DNA of 14,180 bases from the NCBI GenBank assembly GCA_002452335.1, contig DKFJ01000002.1, positions 1 through 14,180 of the forward strand, given 5' to 3'. Numbering within the stretch: position 1 is the stretch's first letter; every line of letters starts with the position of its first letter. Shown here in pieces: positions 1 to 8,829 of this stretch. Made by a program: the position numbers and the translations under genes. The notes below the pieces were generated by a model, which was not told where the DNA came from, did not search any database, and saw only the letters and a program-made list of their open reading frames with translations. This DNA comes from Deferribacteraceae bacterium UBA6799 (lineage in GTDB: Bacteria > Chrysiogenota > Deferribacteres > Deferribacterales > Geovibrionaceae).

Positions 1-43
1 AAGCCTCACTGCGCTCACACTCCGCAAACCAGTTCAGCTGTTC

Positions 44-400
44 TTAATTTTCCAGATGTTCGTTGATACGTCTGAGTAAAATCTCGATCTTTTTGTCTTT
101 TGTAAAATATTCCTCAGCGTATAGCGAGGCGAAATTTCTTTTATATTCGTCATAGGCTGTGAGCAGAAAAACCACCTGAGACTCTTTCAGCATTTTTATT
201 TCTTTCAATACTTCCAGACCGGATCTGTCAGGCATGTTTACATCCAGAAGCACCAGATCATATTCTCCGCTTCTGAATTTATTCAGCCCGGACTCTCCGT
301 CCTCAGCAGTTTCCACAGAAAAGCCTTTTTCTGTAAGCAGATTATGATAGTGCTCACGGATATGCTGTTCATCATCGACTATCAGAATTGTTTTTCCCAT
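44..400 (-). CDS. Single-domain response regulator (CheY-like receiver)
   Basis: A 118-residue protein that is a receiver domain and nothing else. The acidic pair D9/D10 follows the first beta strand (ILIVDD). D53 in LLDVNMP is the expected phosphoacceptor, T81 in LLTAYD is the switch residue, and K101 in FTKD is the conserved lysine. There is no DNA-binding, GGDEF or other output domain, so it probably acts by protein contact or as a phosphorelay intermediate, as CheY or Spo0F do. It starts 12 bases after the histidine kinase gene and has a G-rich ribosome site (AAAGGGGTG) just before its ATG, so the two are almost certainly co-transcribed and cognate. Family identity is clear; the downstream target is unknown. 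The 43 bases beyond its stop hold nothing I can identify. Confidence 0.93.
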   Translation of the reverse strand: MGKTILIVDDEQHIREHYHNLLTEKGFSVETAEDGESGLNKFRSGEYDLVLLDVNMPDRSGLEVLKEIKMLKESQVVFLLTAYDEYKRNFASLYAEEYFTKDKKIEILLRRINEHLEN

Positions 401-412
401 CTCTTCACCCCT

Positions 413-1861
413 TTATACGGGGAGAACCAGTGTGAATACCGCTCCTTTCCCCGAATCAGAAACAAATATATCTCCGCCGTGAGCCAGCATAATCTTTTTG
501 CACAGAGGAAGCCCCAGACCGGTTCCGTTCCTCTTCTTAGTAAAGAAAGGCTCAAAAATCTTTTCCATGACATCAGACGGAATCCCACCCCCGGTATCCG
601 TTATCGTCAGGGTTATATGCTTTTTGCTCACTTTTGCGTCTATGATTACGTCGCCGCCGTCCTGCATCTCCTGTACACTGTTAGTGATCAGGTTCATCAG
701 CACCTGCATAAACTTGTCTCTGTCTACATAAACATATAGCTCATCACTAATTTTTACAACAACATTTATCAGACCGAAACACAGGCAGTTGCGAAGTATA
801 ACCATTACTTCGTCCAAAAGTTCCTTAAGGTTAACTTTTTGTTTGTCAATTTCCATCCTGCGGGAATAAGACAGAATATCTTTTACAATTTTTTCCAGTC
901 TTACTATCTCTGACTGTATTATTTTCAAATAGTTCTGTGCCTGCGGGGAAATCTCAGTCTGTTCCATCCTTTTCGCGAATCCGCCTATGGCCACCAGAGG
1001 ATTTTTCAGTTCGTGGGCGACTGTGGCGGACAGACTACCCATCTTCAGCAGGTTCTCTTTGTTGCTGTTGGTCTTCTTCATATCCTCAAGCTGAGTCTGA
1101 ACCAGCTCCAGCTGTTTTCTGGTGCGGAAAAATTCTATGGAAAGTGAACAGATATTTCCATAAAGTTTTACCGCTTCAGTATCCGCTTTGGAATAATCAT
1201 CCTTACAGACGATGAGTACCCCGATAGGTTTTTTTCCTACCCCCAGCCCGGTCACCAGCATATTTCCGCAGAAATATTTCTCAAAATTATCAAACCCCTC
1301 GATTGTATCAGCCTGAACTATCTCTGTTCTGTCGTAAAACATGATATCTGATAATATATTTTTTGACTTGAATATCAGCTTAGTATTTCTGAATGCGGTA
1401 ACATCTATCTTCATGCTCTCATTGCAGTAGATAACTCCTCGGAGCTCCAGCAGAGCCTCGTTCAGAAACATGATGCCGGCTCTTCTGAAATCGCCGTTCA
1501 GGATAAGAGACGACACAAGCTGATGCAGCACTTTGTCCAGAGATCTCTGCCCTGTGATGTTCTCCAGTATCTTGGCGCTGGCGACAACTCTTGATGTCGC
1601 AGAATCTGTGGGAGAATAGACATAGATGTTCAGAAGTTTTTTTATTCTGTTAAGCTCTTCAGTGGAAGGACTGATTGGTCTGTCAGTGAAAATGGACACA
1701 GCAACATCTCTGGATACTATGCTGTATTCAGGAATCATGATCGATGTCTCTCCCGTTCTCAGGAGGACGCCTACCGTATCTCTGACAATTAGCCCCATGA
1801 CCCTGCATTCCAGAACCGATTCCAGCAGATCCATGAGATCCGATGTGGCTGATGACGGCAT
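413..1861 (-). CDS. Soluble GAF-like sensor histidine kinase
   Basis: A 482-residue sensor kinase with no signal peptide or membrane segment, so it is likely cytoplasmic. Residues 1 to about 85 are unassigned. About 95-245 read like a GAF sensor domain (ending in a KKPIGVLIVCK strand), followed by a short coiled linker at about 246-270. The HisKA domain has phosphoacceptor H283 in VAHELKNPL. The ATPase domain shows N390/N394 in LMNLITN, the G1 box DTGGGIP (422-428), the FEPFFTKK F-box (436-443) and the G2 box GTGLGL (446-451). All motifs are intact, so it should be active. It lies upstream of the receiver gene at 44-400. The ATG is preceded by only a weak GAGAG ribosome site and lies just past the ppdK terminator, so it may use a promoter inside the ppdK 3' end. 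The signal sensed cannot be read from the sequence. Confidence 0.92.
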   Translation of the reverse strand: MPSSATSDLMDLLESVLECRVMGLIVRDTVGVLLRTGETSIMIPEYSIVSRDVAVSIFTDRPISPSTEELNRIKKLLNIYVYSPTDSATSRVVASAKILENITGQRSLDKVLHQLVSSLILNGDFRRAGIMFLNEALLELRGVIYCNESMKIDVTAFRNTKLIFKSKNILSDIMFYDRTEIVQADTIEGFDNFEKYFCGNMLVTGLGVGKKPIGVLIVCKDDYSKADTEAVKLYGNICSLSIEFFRTRKQLELVQTQLEDMKKTNSNKENLLKMGSLSATVAHELKNPLVAIGGFAKRMEQTEISPQAQNYLKIIQSEIVRLEKIVKDILSYSRRMEIDKQKVNLKELLDEVMVILRNCLCFGLINVVVKISDELYVYVDRDKFMQVLMNLITNSVQEMQDGGDVIIDAKVSKKHITLTITDTGGGIPSDVMEKIFEPFFTKKRNGTGLGLPLCKKIMLAHGGDIFVSDSGKGAVFTLVLPV

Positions 1862-1870
1862 ATTACTCTC

Positions 1871-1903
1871 TAATAAAACGCGGAGGCGTTTAACCGCCCC
1901 CGC
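1871..1903 (-). terminator. Hairpin terminator after ppdK
   Basis: Read on the minus strand, GCGGGGGCG (1903-1895) pairs with CGCCTCCGC (1888-1880). This is nine pairs including one G-U, around the six-base loop GTTAAA, and it is followed by GTTTTATTA. It lies 16 bases after the ppdK stop and ends about 10 bases before the histidine kinase start, so it either ends the glyS-ppdK transcript or acts as a partial read-through point into the kinase. Confidence 0.8.
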
Positions 1904-1919
1904 ATAATGTTGTTTTTAC

Positions 1920-4544
1920 CTATTTCTTCAGTGCCGCATGCGCTGCCGCCAGTCTGGCTACAGGCACACGGAAGGGGGAACAGCTCACATAGTTGAGCCC
2001 CGCCTTCTGGCAGAAATCGATGGAAGCGGGGTCGCCGCCGTGCTCGCCGCATATACCTGTTTTCAGGTTGGGTCTGACACTGCGTCCTTTGCTTACTCCC
2101 ATCTCCACGAGCTGACCAACGCCGTTCACATCTATGGACACAAAAGGATCTTCTTTATAGATACCTTTTTCCACATAGATAGGCAGGAATTTTCCTGCGT
2201 CGTCACGGCTGACGCCCAGTGTCGTCTGAGTAAGGTCGTTTGTGCCGAATGAGAAGAACTCAGCGTGCTCAGCTATCTCATCGGCTGTGAGAGCGGCTCT
2301 GGGGAGCTCGATCATGGTTCCCACCATGTACTCCACCTTCACACCGTATCTTTCCATAGTGGACTGTGCCACGTCATTTGTCATATCTTTAAGAATCTCA
2401 AGCTCTTTGTAGTTGCCTACCAGAGGGATCATCACTTCGGGTTTAACAACTTTGCCCGCTTTCTGAAGCTCGCAAGCCGCCTCGAAGATGGCTCTGACCT
2501 GCATCTCATATATCTCGGGATATGTGAGACCCAGACGGCATCCTCTGTGACCCAGCATAGGGTTGAACTCATGAAGCTCCTCAGCCTTTGCCTTCAGGTG
2601 CTCTGCTGAGATGCCTGACGCTTTTGCCACTTTTTCCACATCTTCATCTGTGTGGGGGATGAACTCGTGAAGAGGGGGATCCAGCAGACGGATGGTAACA
2701 GGCAGTCCCTCCATAGCGGTGAACAGACCGAGGAAATCCTCTTTCTGATAAGGCTCTACTTTTTTAAGAGCTTTTCTGCGTCCTTCTTCGTCATCCGCCA
2801 GAATCATCTCGCGCACTGCGTCGATTCTGTCGCCATCGAAGAACATGTGCTCTGTACGGCAGAGACCGATACCTTCCGCTCCGAACTCTCTCGCAACCTG
2901 AGAATCGTGGGGAGTGTCCGCATTGGCTCTGACACCCAGTGTTCTGAATGTGTCAGCCCATGTGAGAATCTCGGCGAATTCGCCGGAGAGCTCAGGTTCG
3001 ATAAGTTTAGCGGCGCCTAGGATAACTTCGCCTGTGGAGCCGTTGATTGTTATGATGTCGCCTTCTTTAACAGAGACATTGCCTGTGTTAAAGATCTTGG
3101 AATCTTCGTTTATTCTGATAGATCCGCATCCGGCAACACAGCATTTACCCATACCGCGGGCAACAACGGCAGCGTGGCTTGTCATCCCGCCTGTGGCAGT
3201 CAGAATACCCTGAGCGGCGTGCATACCGCCGATGTCTTCGGGAGATGTCTCCGCTCTGACAAGGATAACTTTTTCGCCTTTTTCCGCCCATGCTTCCGCA
3301 TCGTCAGCGGAGAACACAACCTTGCCCACTGCGGCGCCGGGTGACGCGGGAAGACCCTTTGCGATTATGTCGTATTTTATGCTGGTATCTATCATGGGGT
3401 GCAGGAGCTGATCCACCTGCTCGGGAGCCACGCGAAGAACAGCTGTCTTCTTGTCTATCAGCCCTTCAGCGACCATGTCATAGGCTATCTTCACAGCGGC
3501 TTTCGCTGTACGTTTGCCTGTTCTGGTCTGGAGCATGTAGAGTGTGCCTCTTTCAATGGTGAACTCTATATCCTGAACGTCTTTATAGTGATTTTCCAGT
3601 TTCTTATATACTTCTTCCAGCTGTTTGAAAGACTCGGGCATTGCCTTTGCCAGTGTGGCTATAGGCTCGGGAGTTCTGATCCCTGCCACAACGTCCTCGC
3701 CCTGAGCGTTAACAAGATATTCACCGAAGAATACTTTTTCGCCGGTGGAAGGATCACGGGTGAAAGCGACGCCTGTGCCGCAGTCGTTACCCATGTTTCC
3801 GAAAACCATAGACTGAACGTTCACCGCTGTGCCCCAGTCATCGGACATCTTGTTGATCTTTCTGTATGTTTTGGCTCTCTGATTGTTCCATGAATCAAAA
3901 ACAGCGTCTATAGCGTATTTCAGCTGTTCTTTGGGATCCTGAGGAAACTGTTTGCCGATCTCCTGCTCCACCAGACCCTTGTATTTGCCTACAAGCTCTT
4001 TCAGGTCGTCAGCGGTCAGATCGGTATCCTCTTTTACTTTTCTGGCTTCTTTCATATCTTTCAGGATATGCTCGAATTTGTGGTGACCGATGCCCAGAAC
4101 AACATCGGAAAACATCTGGATAAATCTGCGGTAGCTGTCATAAGCGAATCTGGCGTTGCCTGATGACTTTTCCAGACCTTTCACAGACTCATCTGTCAGA
4201 CCGAGGTTAAGAACTGTGTCCATCATACCGGGCATGGACACTCTGGCTCCTGAACGGACAGAAACAAGGAGAGGATTTGCCTCGTCCCCGAATTTTTTGC
4301 CCATAGCGTCTTCCAGCTTTGCCAGCGCCTCAAGTGCCTGATCCCACAGTCCGGCGGGATACTCCTTGTTGTCTTTGTAATACTGAACACATGCTTCGGT
4401 TGTGATGGTGAAGCCGGGAGGAACGGGTATCCCGATGCTGGTCATCTCAGCGAGACCAGCGCCTTTACCTCCGAGAAGGTTCTTATTCTTTCCGTCACCT
4501 TCCGTACGGTCCTTACCAAAGAAATAAACCCATTTGGCGCTCAT
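1920..4544 (-). CDS. ppdK: Pyruvate, phosphate dikinase (PPDK)
   Basis: Catalyses the reversible conversion of pyruvate, ATP and phosphate to PEP, AMP and pyrophosphate in the cytoplasm, feeding gluconeogenesis or pyrophosphate-linked glycolysis. The 874 residues match the usual bacterial length. The N-terminal nucleotide-binding part opens with FFGKD and LLGGKGAGLAEM (about 23-34) and contains VRSGARVSMPGMMDT (about 96-110). The swivelling phosphohistidine domain has GGMTSHAA with catalytic H457. The C-terminal PEP/pyruvate barrel has GICGEHGGDP with the catalytic acid C832. All three active regions are intact. The start is supported by an AGGGGG ribosome site. It begins 15 bases after glyS, so the two form an operon, a pairing I recall from other bacteria. 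PEP synthase is excluded by the overall PPDK layout and N-terminal motif. Confidence 0.97.
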   Translation of the reverse strand: MSAKWVYFFGKDRTEGDGKNKNLLGGKGAGLAEMTSIGIPVPPGFTITTEACVQYYKDNKEYPAGLWDQALEALAKLEDAMGKKFGDEANPLLVSVRSGARVSMPGMMDTVLNLGLTDESVKGLEKSSGNARFAYDSYRRFIQMFSDVVLGIGHHKFEHILKDMKEARKVKEDTDLTADDLKELVGKYKGLVEQEIGKQFPQDPKEQLKYAIDAVFDSWNNQRAKTYRKINKMSDDWGTAVNVQSMVFGNMGNDCGTGVAFTRDPSTGEKVFFGEYLVNAQGEDVVAGIRTPEPIATLAKAMPESFKQLEEVYKKLENHYKDVQDIEFTIERGTLYMLQTRTGKRTAKAAVKIAYDMVAEGLIDKKTAVLRVAPEQVDQLLHPMIDTSIKYDIIAKGLPASPGAAVGKVVFSADDAEAWAEKGEKVILVRAETSPEDIGGMHAAQGILTATGGMTSHAAVVARGMGKCCVAGCGSIRINEDSKIFNTGNVSVKEGDIITINGSTGEVILGAAKLIEPELSGEFAEILTWADTFRTLGVRANADTPHDSQVAREFGAEGIGLCRTEHMFFDGDRIDAVREMILADDEEGRRKALKKVEPYQKEDFLGLFTAMEGLPVTIRLLDPPLHEFIPHTDEDVEKVAKASGISAEHLKAKAEELHEFNPMLGHRGCRLGLTYPEIYEMQVRAIFEAACELQKAGKVVKPEVMIPLVGNYKELEILKDMTNDVAQSTMERYGVKVEYMVGTMIELPRAALTADEIAEHAEFFSFGTNDLTQTTLGVSRDDAGKFLPIYVEKGIYKEDPFVSIDVNGVGQLVEMGVSKGRSVRPNLKTGICGEHGGDPASIDFCQKAGLNYVSCSPFRVPVARLAAAHAALKK

Positions 4545-4559
4545 TACGATAACCCCCTG

Positions 4560-6623
4560 TTATATGATTTTTGTTAAATCGCCCAGCACGTTGAACAGAC
4601 CTATCAGCCGGTTTAGCAAACTTAATCTGTTGTTTTTCACCTTTTCGTCCTGCGCCATCACCATGACGTTTTCGAAAAAGCGGTCAACAGCCCCGCTGAA
4701 GGTAAGCAGCTGAGTCATCGCCTCTGTGAAGTTCTCTTCACTCACCTCTCTATGAATACCGGCAGATTTTGATTCTATCAGGTCTGCCAGTTCCCTCTCG
4801 TAATCGGAGTCAAAAAGCGCTCTGTCATATTCTGTGCCGATATGACCGCTCTTTTTAAGAATATTATTGATGCGTTTGTATCCGGCGGAGATACTGGCGA
4901 ATTCTTTTGTCTCTCTGTAGGCAGAAAGAGCTTTCGCCGCCTTCTCTATCTTAATTATATCACCGGAAACAGATACCGCGCAGTCTATGCAGTCCGCGGG
5001 AATATTTTCCGCGGCGAGCATCTGGCGGAATCTCTGGAGGATGAAGTCAGTGACTCCGTCCACGGTTTTTTCCCTGTCGAATTTGATGAATCCGCTCAGG
5101 ATATCAGCGCTCTTCTCAGCGAGCTCTCTGATGTGGATGCGCATTCCCTTGTCCCTGATGATGTTCAGAACACCGATAGCGCCTCTTCTCAGAGCGTAGG
5201 GATCCTGATTTCCTGTGGGAATCAGGTTGATGGCGAAGCATCCTGTTATGGTGTCTATCTTGTCCGCCATGGAAACGAAGGCTCCGGCGTCTGTGGACGG
5301 CAGAACGTCTCCGGCGAATCTGGGCATATAGTGCTCGTCAATGGCAGCCGCCACTGTGTCGTTCTCGCCCTGAAGTTTTGCGTAGGTTTTCCCCATGATG
5401 CCCTGAAGCTCGGGGAACTCATATACCATGGCGCTCAGCAGGTCTGCCTTGCAGAGGAAAGCGGCTCTGTCCGTGTCTTTCGCTGTTTCGGGAGCGAATC
5501 TCTCCGCCAGAAACACAGACAGCTCTCTGAACCTCTCCATCTTGGCGTAGGATGTGCCCAGCTTTTCCTGATATGTCACTTTTTTCAGCTCTTCCACACG
5601 GTTCGCCAGAGGATATTCCCTGTCGTTTTCCCAGAAGAAAGCCGCGTCAGCCAGTCTGGCACGCAGAACTCTGGCATAGCCCGCTTTCACCACAGAAGGG
5701 TCTTTGGGCTGTGTGTTAGAAACGCCGATGAATTTATTTACGAGTTTTCCGTTTTTATCTGTTACATAGAAATATTTCTGGTGGTTTTTCATAGATGTGA
5801 TGAGAACTTCGGCGGGGATGGACAGGTATTTTTCCTCGAACTCTCCCATCAGAGCCACGGGGTATTCCACCAGACCGGCCACCGTATCCAGCAGATCTTC
5901 GTCCAGATCCACCTTGTAGCCCGTCTCTTTCTCTATGTCCGCTATCTGTTTTCTGACGAAATCTTTGCGCATGCCGGCGGAGACATAGACATATGCCTTT
6001 TCCAGCCCGGCTATGTAGCCCGCAAAATCTTTCACCTCAAAATATTCGTTGGCGTGTATGCGGTGACCCATTGTCCTGCTGCCGCTTTTTATGCCGTCTA
6101 TTTCGAAATTTACTGTTTTGTCGCCGAACAGAGCCAGAAACCAGTGAATCGGTCTGGCATAGCGGAAGTTGTTGTCGCCCCAGCGCATGGATTTTTTGAA
6201 GGGTATGCTCTTTATGATGCTTACGCAGAGCGTCTCCAGCAGTTCCAGGGTATCAACGCCTTTTGTCTTTTTTATACCGCTTAGGTATTCGCCCTTATCT
6301 GTCGCTTCTTTTTTCAGCGTGCTGAAATCCAGTCCCTTTGATTTGGCGAACCCTTCACCCGCTTTTGTCAGTGTGCCGTCCGGGTTGAAGGCGATATTAG
6401 CGGGAGGTCCCATGATGATCTCTTCACGATCGGGCTGTTTCTCGCTGAGCCCCTCTATATGAATATAGCTTCTTCTGGGGGTACCGTCGGATTCTACTTT
6501 TGTAAAATCCATACCCTCTTCTTTAAGTTTTTTAGAGAATTCTTTTGTAAGGTAATCGCTTGTTCCCGCTATAAAACCGGCGGGTATTTCTTCGCTTCCT
6601 ATTTCAAGGAGAAAATCGGGCAT
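4560..6623 (-). CDS. glyS: Glycine--tRNA ligase beta subunit
   Basis: The 687-residue beta chain of the alpha2beta2 glycyl-tRNA synthetase. It binds tRNA-Gly, while the GlyQ alpha chain forms glycyl-adenylate. The N terminus MPDFLLEIGSEEIPAGFI is the family signature. Further signatures are MGHRIH, MKNHQKYFYV (about 279-288) and RVLRARLADAAFFW. The C-terminal helical part resembles a DALR-type anticodon-binding domain (about 570-687). Length is normal and there is no frameshift. The start has an AGGTG ribosome site five bases from the ATG. In many bacteria glyQ lies directly upstream; here the upstream 204 bases carry only a promoter and the leuD terminator, so glyQ must be elsewhere. It is co-transcribed with ppdK. 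Confidence 0.97.
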   Translation of the reverse strand: MPDFLLEIGSEEIPAGFIAGTSDYLTKEFSKKLKEEGMDFTKVESDGTPRRSYIHIEGLSEKQPDREEIIMGPPANIAFNPDGTLTKAGEGFAKSKGLDFSTLKKEATDKGEYLSGIKKTKGVDTLELLETLCVSIIKSIPFKKSMRWGDNNFRYARPIHWFLALFGDKTVNFEIDGIKSGSRTMGHRIHANEYFEVKDFAGYIAGLEKAYVYVSAGMRKDFVRKQIADIEKETGYKVDLDEDLLDTVAGLVEYPVALMGEFEEKYLSIPAEVLITSMKNHQKYFYVTDKNGKLVNKFIGVSNTQPKDPSVVKAGYARVLRARLADAAFFWENDREYPLANRVEELKKVTYQEKLGTSYAKMERFRELSVFLAERFAPETAKDTDRAAFLCKADLLSAMVYEFPELQGIMGKTYAKLQGENDTVAAAIDEHYMPRFAGDVLPSTDAGAFVSMADKIDTITGCFAINLIPTGNQDPYALRRGAIGVLNIIRDKGMRIHIRELAEKSADILSGFIKFDREKTVDGVTDFILQRFRQMLAAENIPADCIDCAVSVSGDIIKIEKAAKALSAYRETKEFASISAGYKRINNILKKSGHIGTEYDRALFDSDYERELADLIESKSAGIHREVSEENFTEAMTQLLTFSGAVDRFFENVMVMAQDEKVKNNRLSLLNRLIGLFNVLGDLTKII

Positions 6624-6658
6624 TTTTACACCTAAATGTGATTATTTTAGTCTTTAAC

Positions 6659-6687
6659 ATCCTATATATAAACGAGGCATATTTCAA
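6659..6687 (-). promoter_or_regulatory. Candidate sigma70 promoter for glyS-ppdK
   Basis: On the minus strand, TTGAAA (6687-6682) is followed after 17 bases by TAGGAT (6664-6659), about 35 bases before the glyS ATG. It sits in AT-rich DNA downstream of the leuD terminator, where glyS needs its own promoter. The -10 match is only moderate. Confidence 0.45.
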
Positions 6688-6782
6688 GAAGTTTATAACG
6701 AAGATGTGAATAGATGTAAAGAAGTTCCGCAATCCTTTGTGATAAAGAGAATAAGCTATAGGAAATGTCTATATAGGCATAG

Positions 6783-6818
6783 AAAACAAGAAAGGAGGGC
6801 GGCATTTATCATGCCGCC
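6783..6818 (-). terminator. Hairpin terminator after leuD
   Basis: On the minus strand GGCGGCAT (6818-6811) and ATGCCGCC (6805-6798) form a perfect 8-bp stem with a five-base loop. CTCCTTTCTTGTTTTCT follows, a T-rich but interrupted tail. It lies 9 bases after the leuD stop and separates the leu genes from glyS. Confidence 0.8.
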
Positions 6819-6827
6819 GCAACCTGC

Positions 6828-7430
6828 TTATTTAAAGGAATATTGAAGTGTTTTCTCAAAAGCCTTCACAGCGTCCAGACCGTCCAGCAGACCGGCCAGA
6901 GAATCGTAGCTTCCTTCCAGAAAAGCCTTTCTGGAGTTAGGCTTGATATCCACGGCATATTCTTTGCCGTCGAATTTCACTACTTTTCTGTCAACATCTA
7001 TGGTCATCTCGGCTTTGGGGTTTGCCTCCACAGCCTTCATGATGGCGGATCTGGTGGCTTTGTCCGCTGTGGCGCAGACTATGCCCAGAGTTGTGCAGTT
7101 GCCGAAGAAAATCTCGGCGAAACTGCCGGCGATGACAGCGTTGAATCCGGCTCTCTTGATAGCCTGAGGAGCGTGCTCACGGGATGATCCGCAGCCGAAG
7201 TTGTCATCGGACACGATGATCGAAGCGCCCACATACTGCTCTTTGTCTATGGGGTGCCCGATTGATTTTCCGTCAGCGTCGAAACGCTCGTCATAAAAAA
7301 GCTGACCGCCCAGCGCATCAAAAACCACGCATTTCAGGAATCTGGCGGGGATGATGCGGTCTGTATCTATGTCGTCTCCGGGAACGGGGACTGCTCTTCC
7401 TGTTACTTTTGTTATAGGTCCAAGGCTCAT
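6828..7430 (-). CDS. leuD: 3-Isopropylmalate dehydratase small subunit
   Basis: The swivel-domain subunit that with LeuC isomerises 2-isopropylmalate to 3-isopropylmalate in leucine synthesis. The 200-residue length suits the longer LeuD form. The N-terminal substrate loop DDIDTDRIIPARFLK (about 19-33) and the FGCGSSREHAPQAI signature (about 78-91) are intact, followed by SFAEIFFGN. Its ATG lies one base after the leuC stop, and its ribosome site GGAGGA overlaps the last leuC codons, so the two are translationally coupled. Homoaconitase or citraconate-type paralogues share this fold. The LeuC partner's features favour leucine synthesis, although leuA and leuB are not in the window. Confidence 0.93.
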   Translation of the reverse strand: MSLGPITKVTGRAVPVPGDDIDTDRIIPARFLKCVVFDALGGQLFYDERFDADGKSIGHPIDKEQYVGASIIVSDDNFGCGSSREHAPQAIKRAGFNAVIAGSFAEIFFGNCTTLGIVCATADKATRSAIMKAVEANPKAEMTIDVDRKVVKFDGKEYAVDIKPNSRKAFLEGSYDSLAGLLDGLDAVKAFEKTLQYSFK

Positions 7431-7431
7431 G

Positions 7432-8826
7432 TTATCCTCCTATCTCAAAAACTTTTCTGGCGTCTGTTATCGTGCCTGTCACAGCGGCGGCAACCGCCAT
7501 CACGGGGGATACAAGCAGGGTTCTGCCTGTGGATGATCCCTGTCTGCCTTTAAAGTTTCTGTTGGATGTGGACGCGCTGATCTCTCTGCCTATGAGCTTG
7601 TCGGGGTTCATAGCCAGACACATAGAGCATCCGGGCTCTCTCCACTCGAATCCGGCCTCGACAAATATCTTGTCCAGACCTTCCACCTCTGCCTGTTTCT
7701 TAACACCGTATGAACCGGGAACAGCAAGCGCTCTCACGCCTGCGGCAACCTTGCGCCCTTTGGCGTATTTAGCCGCTTCACGGAAATCTTCTATACGCCC
7801 GTTGGTACAGCTTCCGATGAAGACCACGTCAACCTTCTTGCCGTCCATCTTCTCTCCGGCTGCGAAACCGGTGTATTCCAGCGCTTCCTGCATAACTTCG
7901 TTGCTAACTGCGGGGATAGCCTGTGATATGCCGATGGCATGCTCGGGAGTGATTCCCCATGTGACCATGGGCTCTATGTCTTCGCCTTTGAATGTTACCA
8001 CGTCGTCATAAACGGCGTCGGCGTCTGATTTCATGCTGTTCCAGTAGGCTACCGCTTTGTCCCAGTCTTTGGGAGCATAGGGTTTGCCTTTCAGATATTC
8101 ATATGTCTTCTCATCAGGGTTGATGTAGCCCACTCTGGCTCCGCCCTCGATAGCCATGTTGCAGACTGTCATTCTGCCTTCCATGCTCATGTCTTTTATG
8201 ACATCGCCGCAGAATTCGTATGCGTAGCCCAGACCGCCGTTAACGCCGAGCTTGCTGATTATATAGAGGATAACGTCTTTTGCGTATACGCCGGGTTTCA
8301 GTTTTCCTGTCACTTCCACCTTGCGCACCTTGAAGGGAGCGATGGACATGGTTTGTGTTGCCAGAACGTCGCGCACCTGTGATGTGCCGATGCCGAAGGC
8401 GATAGCGCCGAATGCGCCGTGTGTTGCCGTGTGGCTGTCTCCGCAGGCTATGGTTGTGCCGGGCTGTGTAACGCCCTGCTCAGGTCCTACTATATGCACA
8501 ACGCCCTGACGCTCTGTCTCGGGGTTGAAGAATGTTATTCCGTGCTCTTTTGTGTTCTTTTCGATGGCTGAGTACATCTCCTCCGCCATGGGGTCCGCCA
8601 GCGGTCTTTTGCGGTCTGTGCCTTCTGTGGGGATGATGTGGTCCACAGTGGCGAATGTGCGTTCCGGAAACGCAACCTTGATATTAAGCTCTCTGAGCAT
8701 GGCAAACGCCTGAGGGCTGGTAACCTCATGAATGAGGTGCATGCCGATGAAAAGCTGGGTCTGTCCGTTGGGAAGCACCCTTACAGCGTGAGCATCCCAA
8801 ACCTTTTGAAAAAGGCTTTTTCCCAT
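7432..8826 (-). CDS. leuC: 3-Isopropylmalate dehydratase large subunit
   Basis: The aconitase-family [4Fe-4S] subunit that works with LeuD. From the chosen start it has 464 residues, close to the roughly 466 of the enterobacterial LeuC class, and opens with MGKSLFQKVWDAH, which aligns with that class. Cluster ligands are C340 (IGSCTNGR), C400 and C403 (EPGCSMCLAMNPD). Other signatures are TVDHIIPT (about 60-67) and ACGDSHTATHGAFG (about 127-140). The same frame stays open back to an ATG at 8934. I reject that start: the 36 extra residues match nothing expected, whereas 8826 has an AGGAGA ribosome site (8837-8832) six bases before it. The region upstream of 8826 is instead a structured leader. 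Confidence 0.96.
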   Translation of the reverse strand: MGKSLFQKVWDAHAVRVLPNGQTQLFIGMHLIHEVTSPQAFAMLRELNIKVAFPERTFATVDHIIPTEGTDRKRPLADPMAEEMYSAIEKNTKEHGITFFNPETERQGVVHIVGPEQGVTQPGTTIACGDSHTATHGAFGAIAFGIGTSQVRDVLATQTMSIAPFKVRKVEVTGKLKPGVYAKDVILYIISKLGVNGGLGYAYEFCGDVIKDMSMEGRMTVCNMAIEGGARVGYINPDEKTYEYLKGKPYAPKDWDKAVAYWNSMKSDADAVYDDVVTFKGEDIEPMVTWGITPEHAIGISQAIPAVSNEVMQEALEYTGFAAGEKMDGKKVDVVFIGSCTNGRIEDFREAAKYAKGRKVAAGVRALAVPGSYGVKKQAEVEGLDKIFVEAGFEWREPGCSMCLAMNPDKLIGREISASTSNRNFKGRQGSSTGRTLLVSPVMAVAAAVTGTITDARKVFEIGG

Positions 8827-8829
8827 ATC

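Noticed and set aside
1..43. Possible continuation of another gene after the receiver gene
   Set aside because: Too short to judge. One frame is open on the minus strand, but there is no start, ribosome site or recognisable motif.
4842..6284. A 480-codon open frame on the plus strand opposite glyS
   Set aside because: It lies entirely antisense to the well-supported glyS gene, its product resembles no protein family and is rich in scattered cysteine, histidine and phenylalanine as antisense frames usually are, and no convincing ribosome site precedes it.
6756..6780. TATAG/CTATA repeat upstream of glyS
   Set aside because: Five-base arms in AT-rich DNA, far from the candidate promoter; not distinguishable from background.
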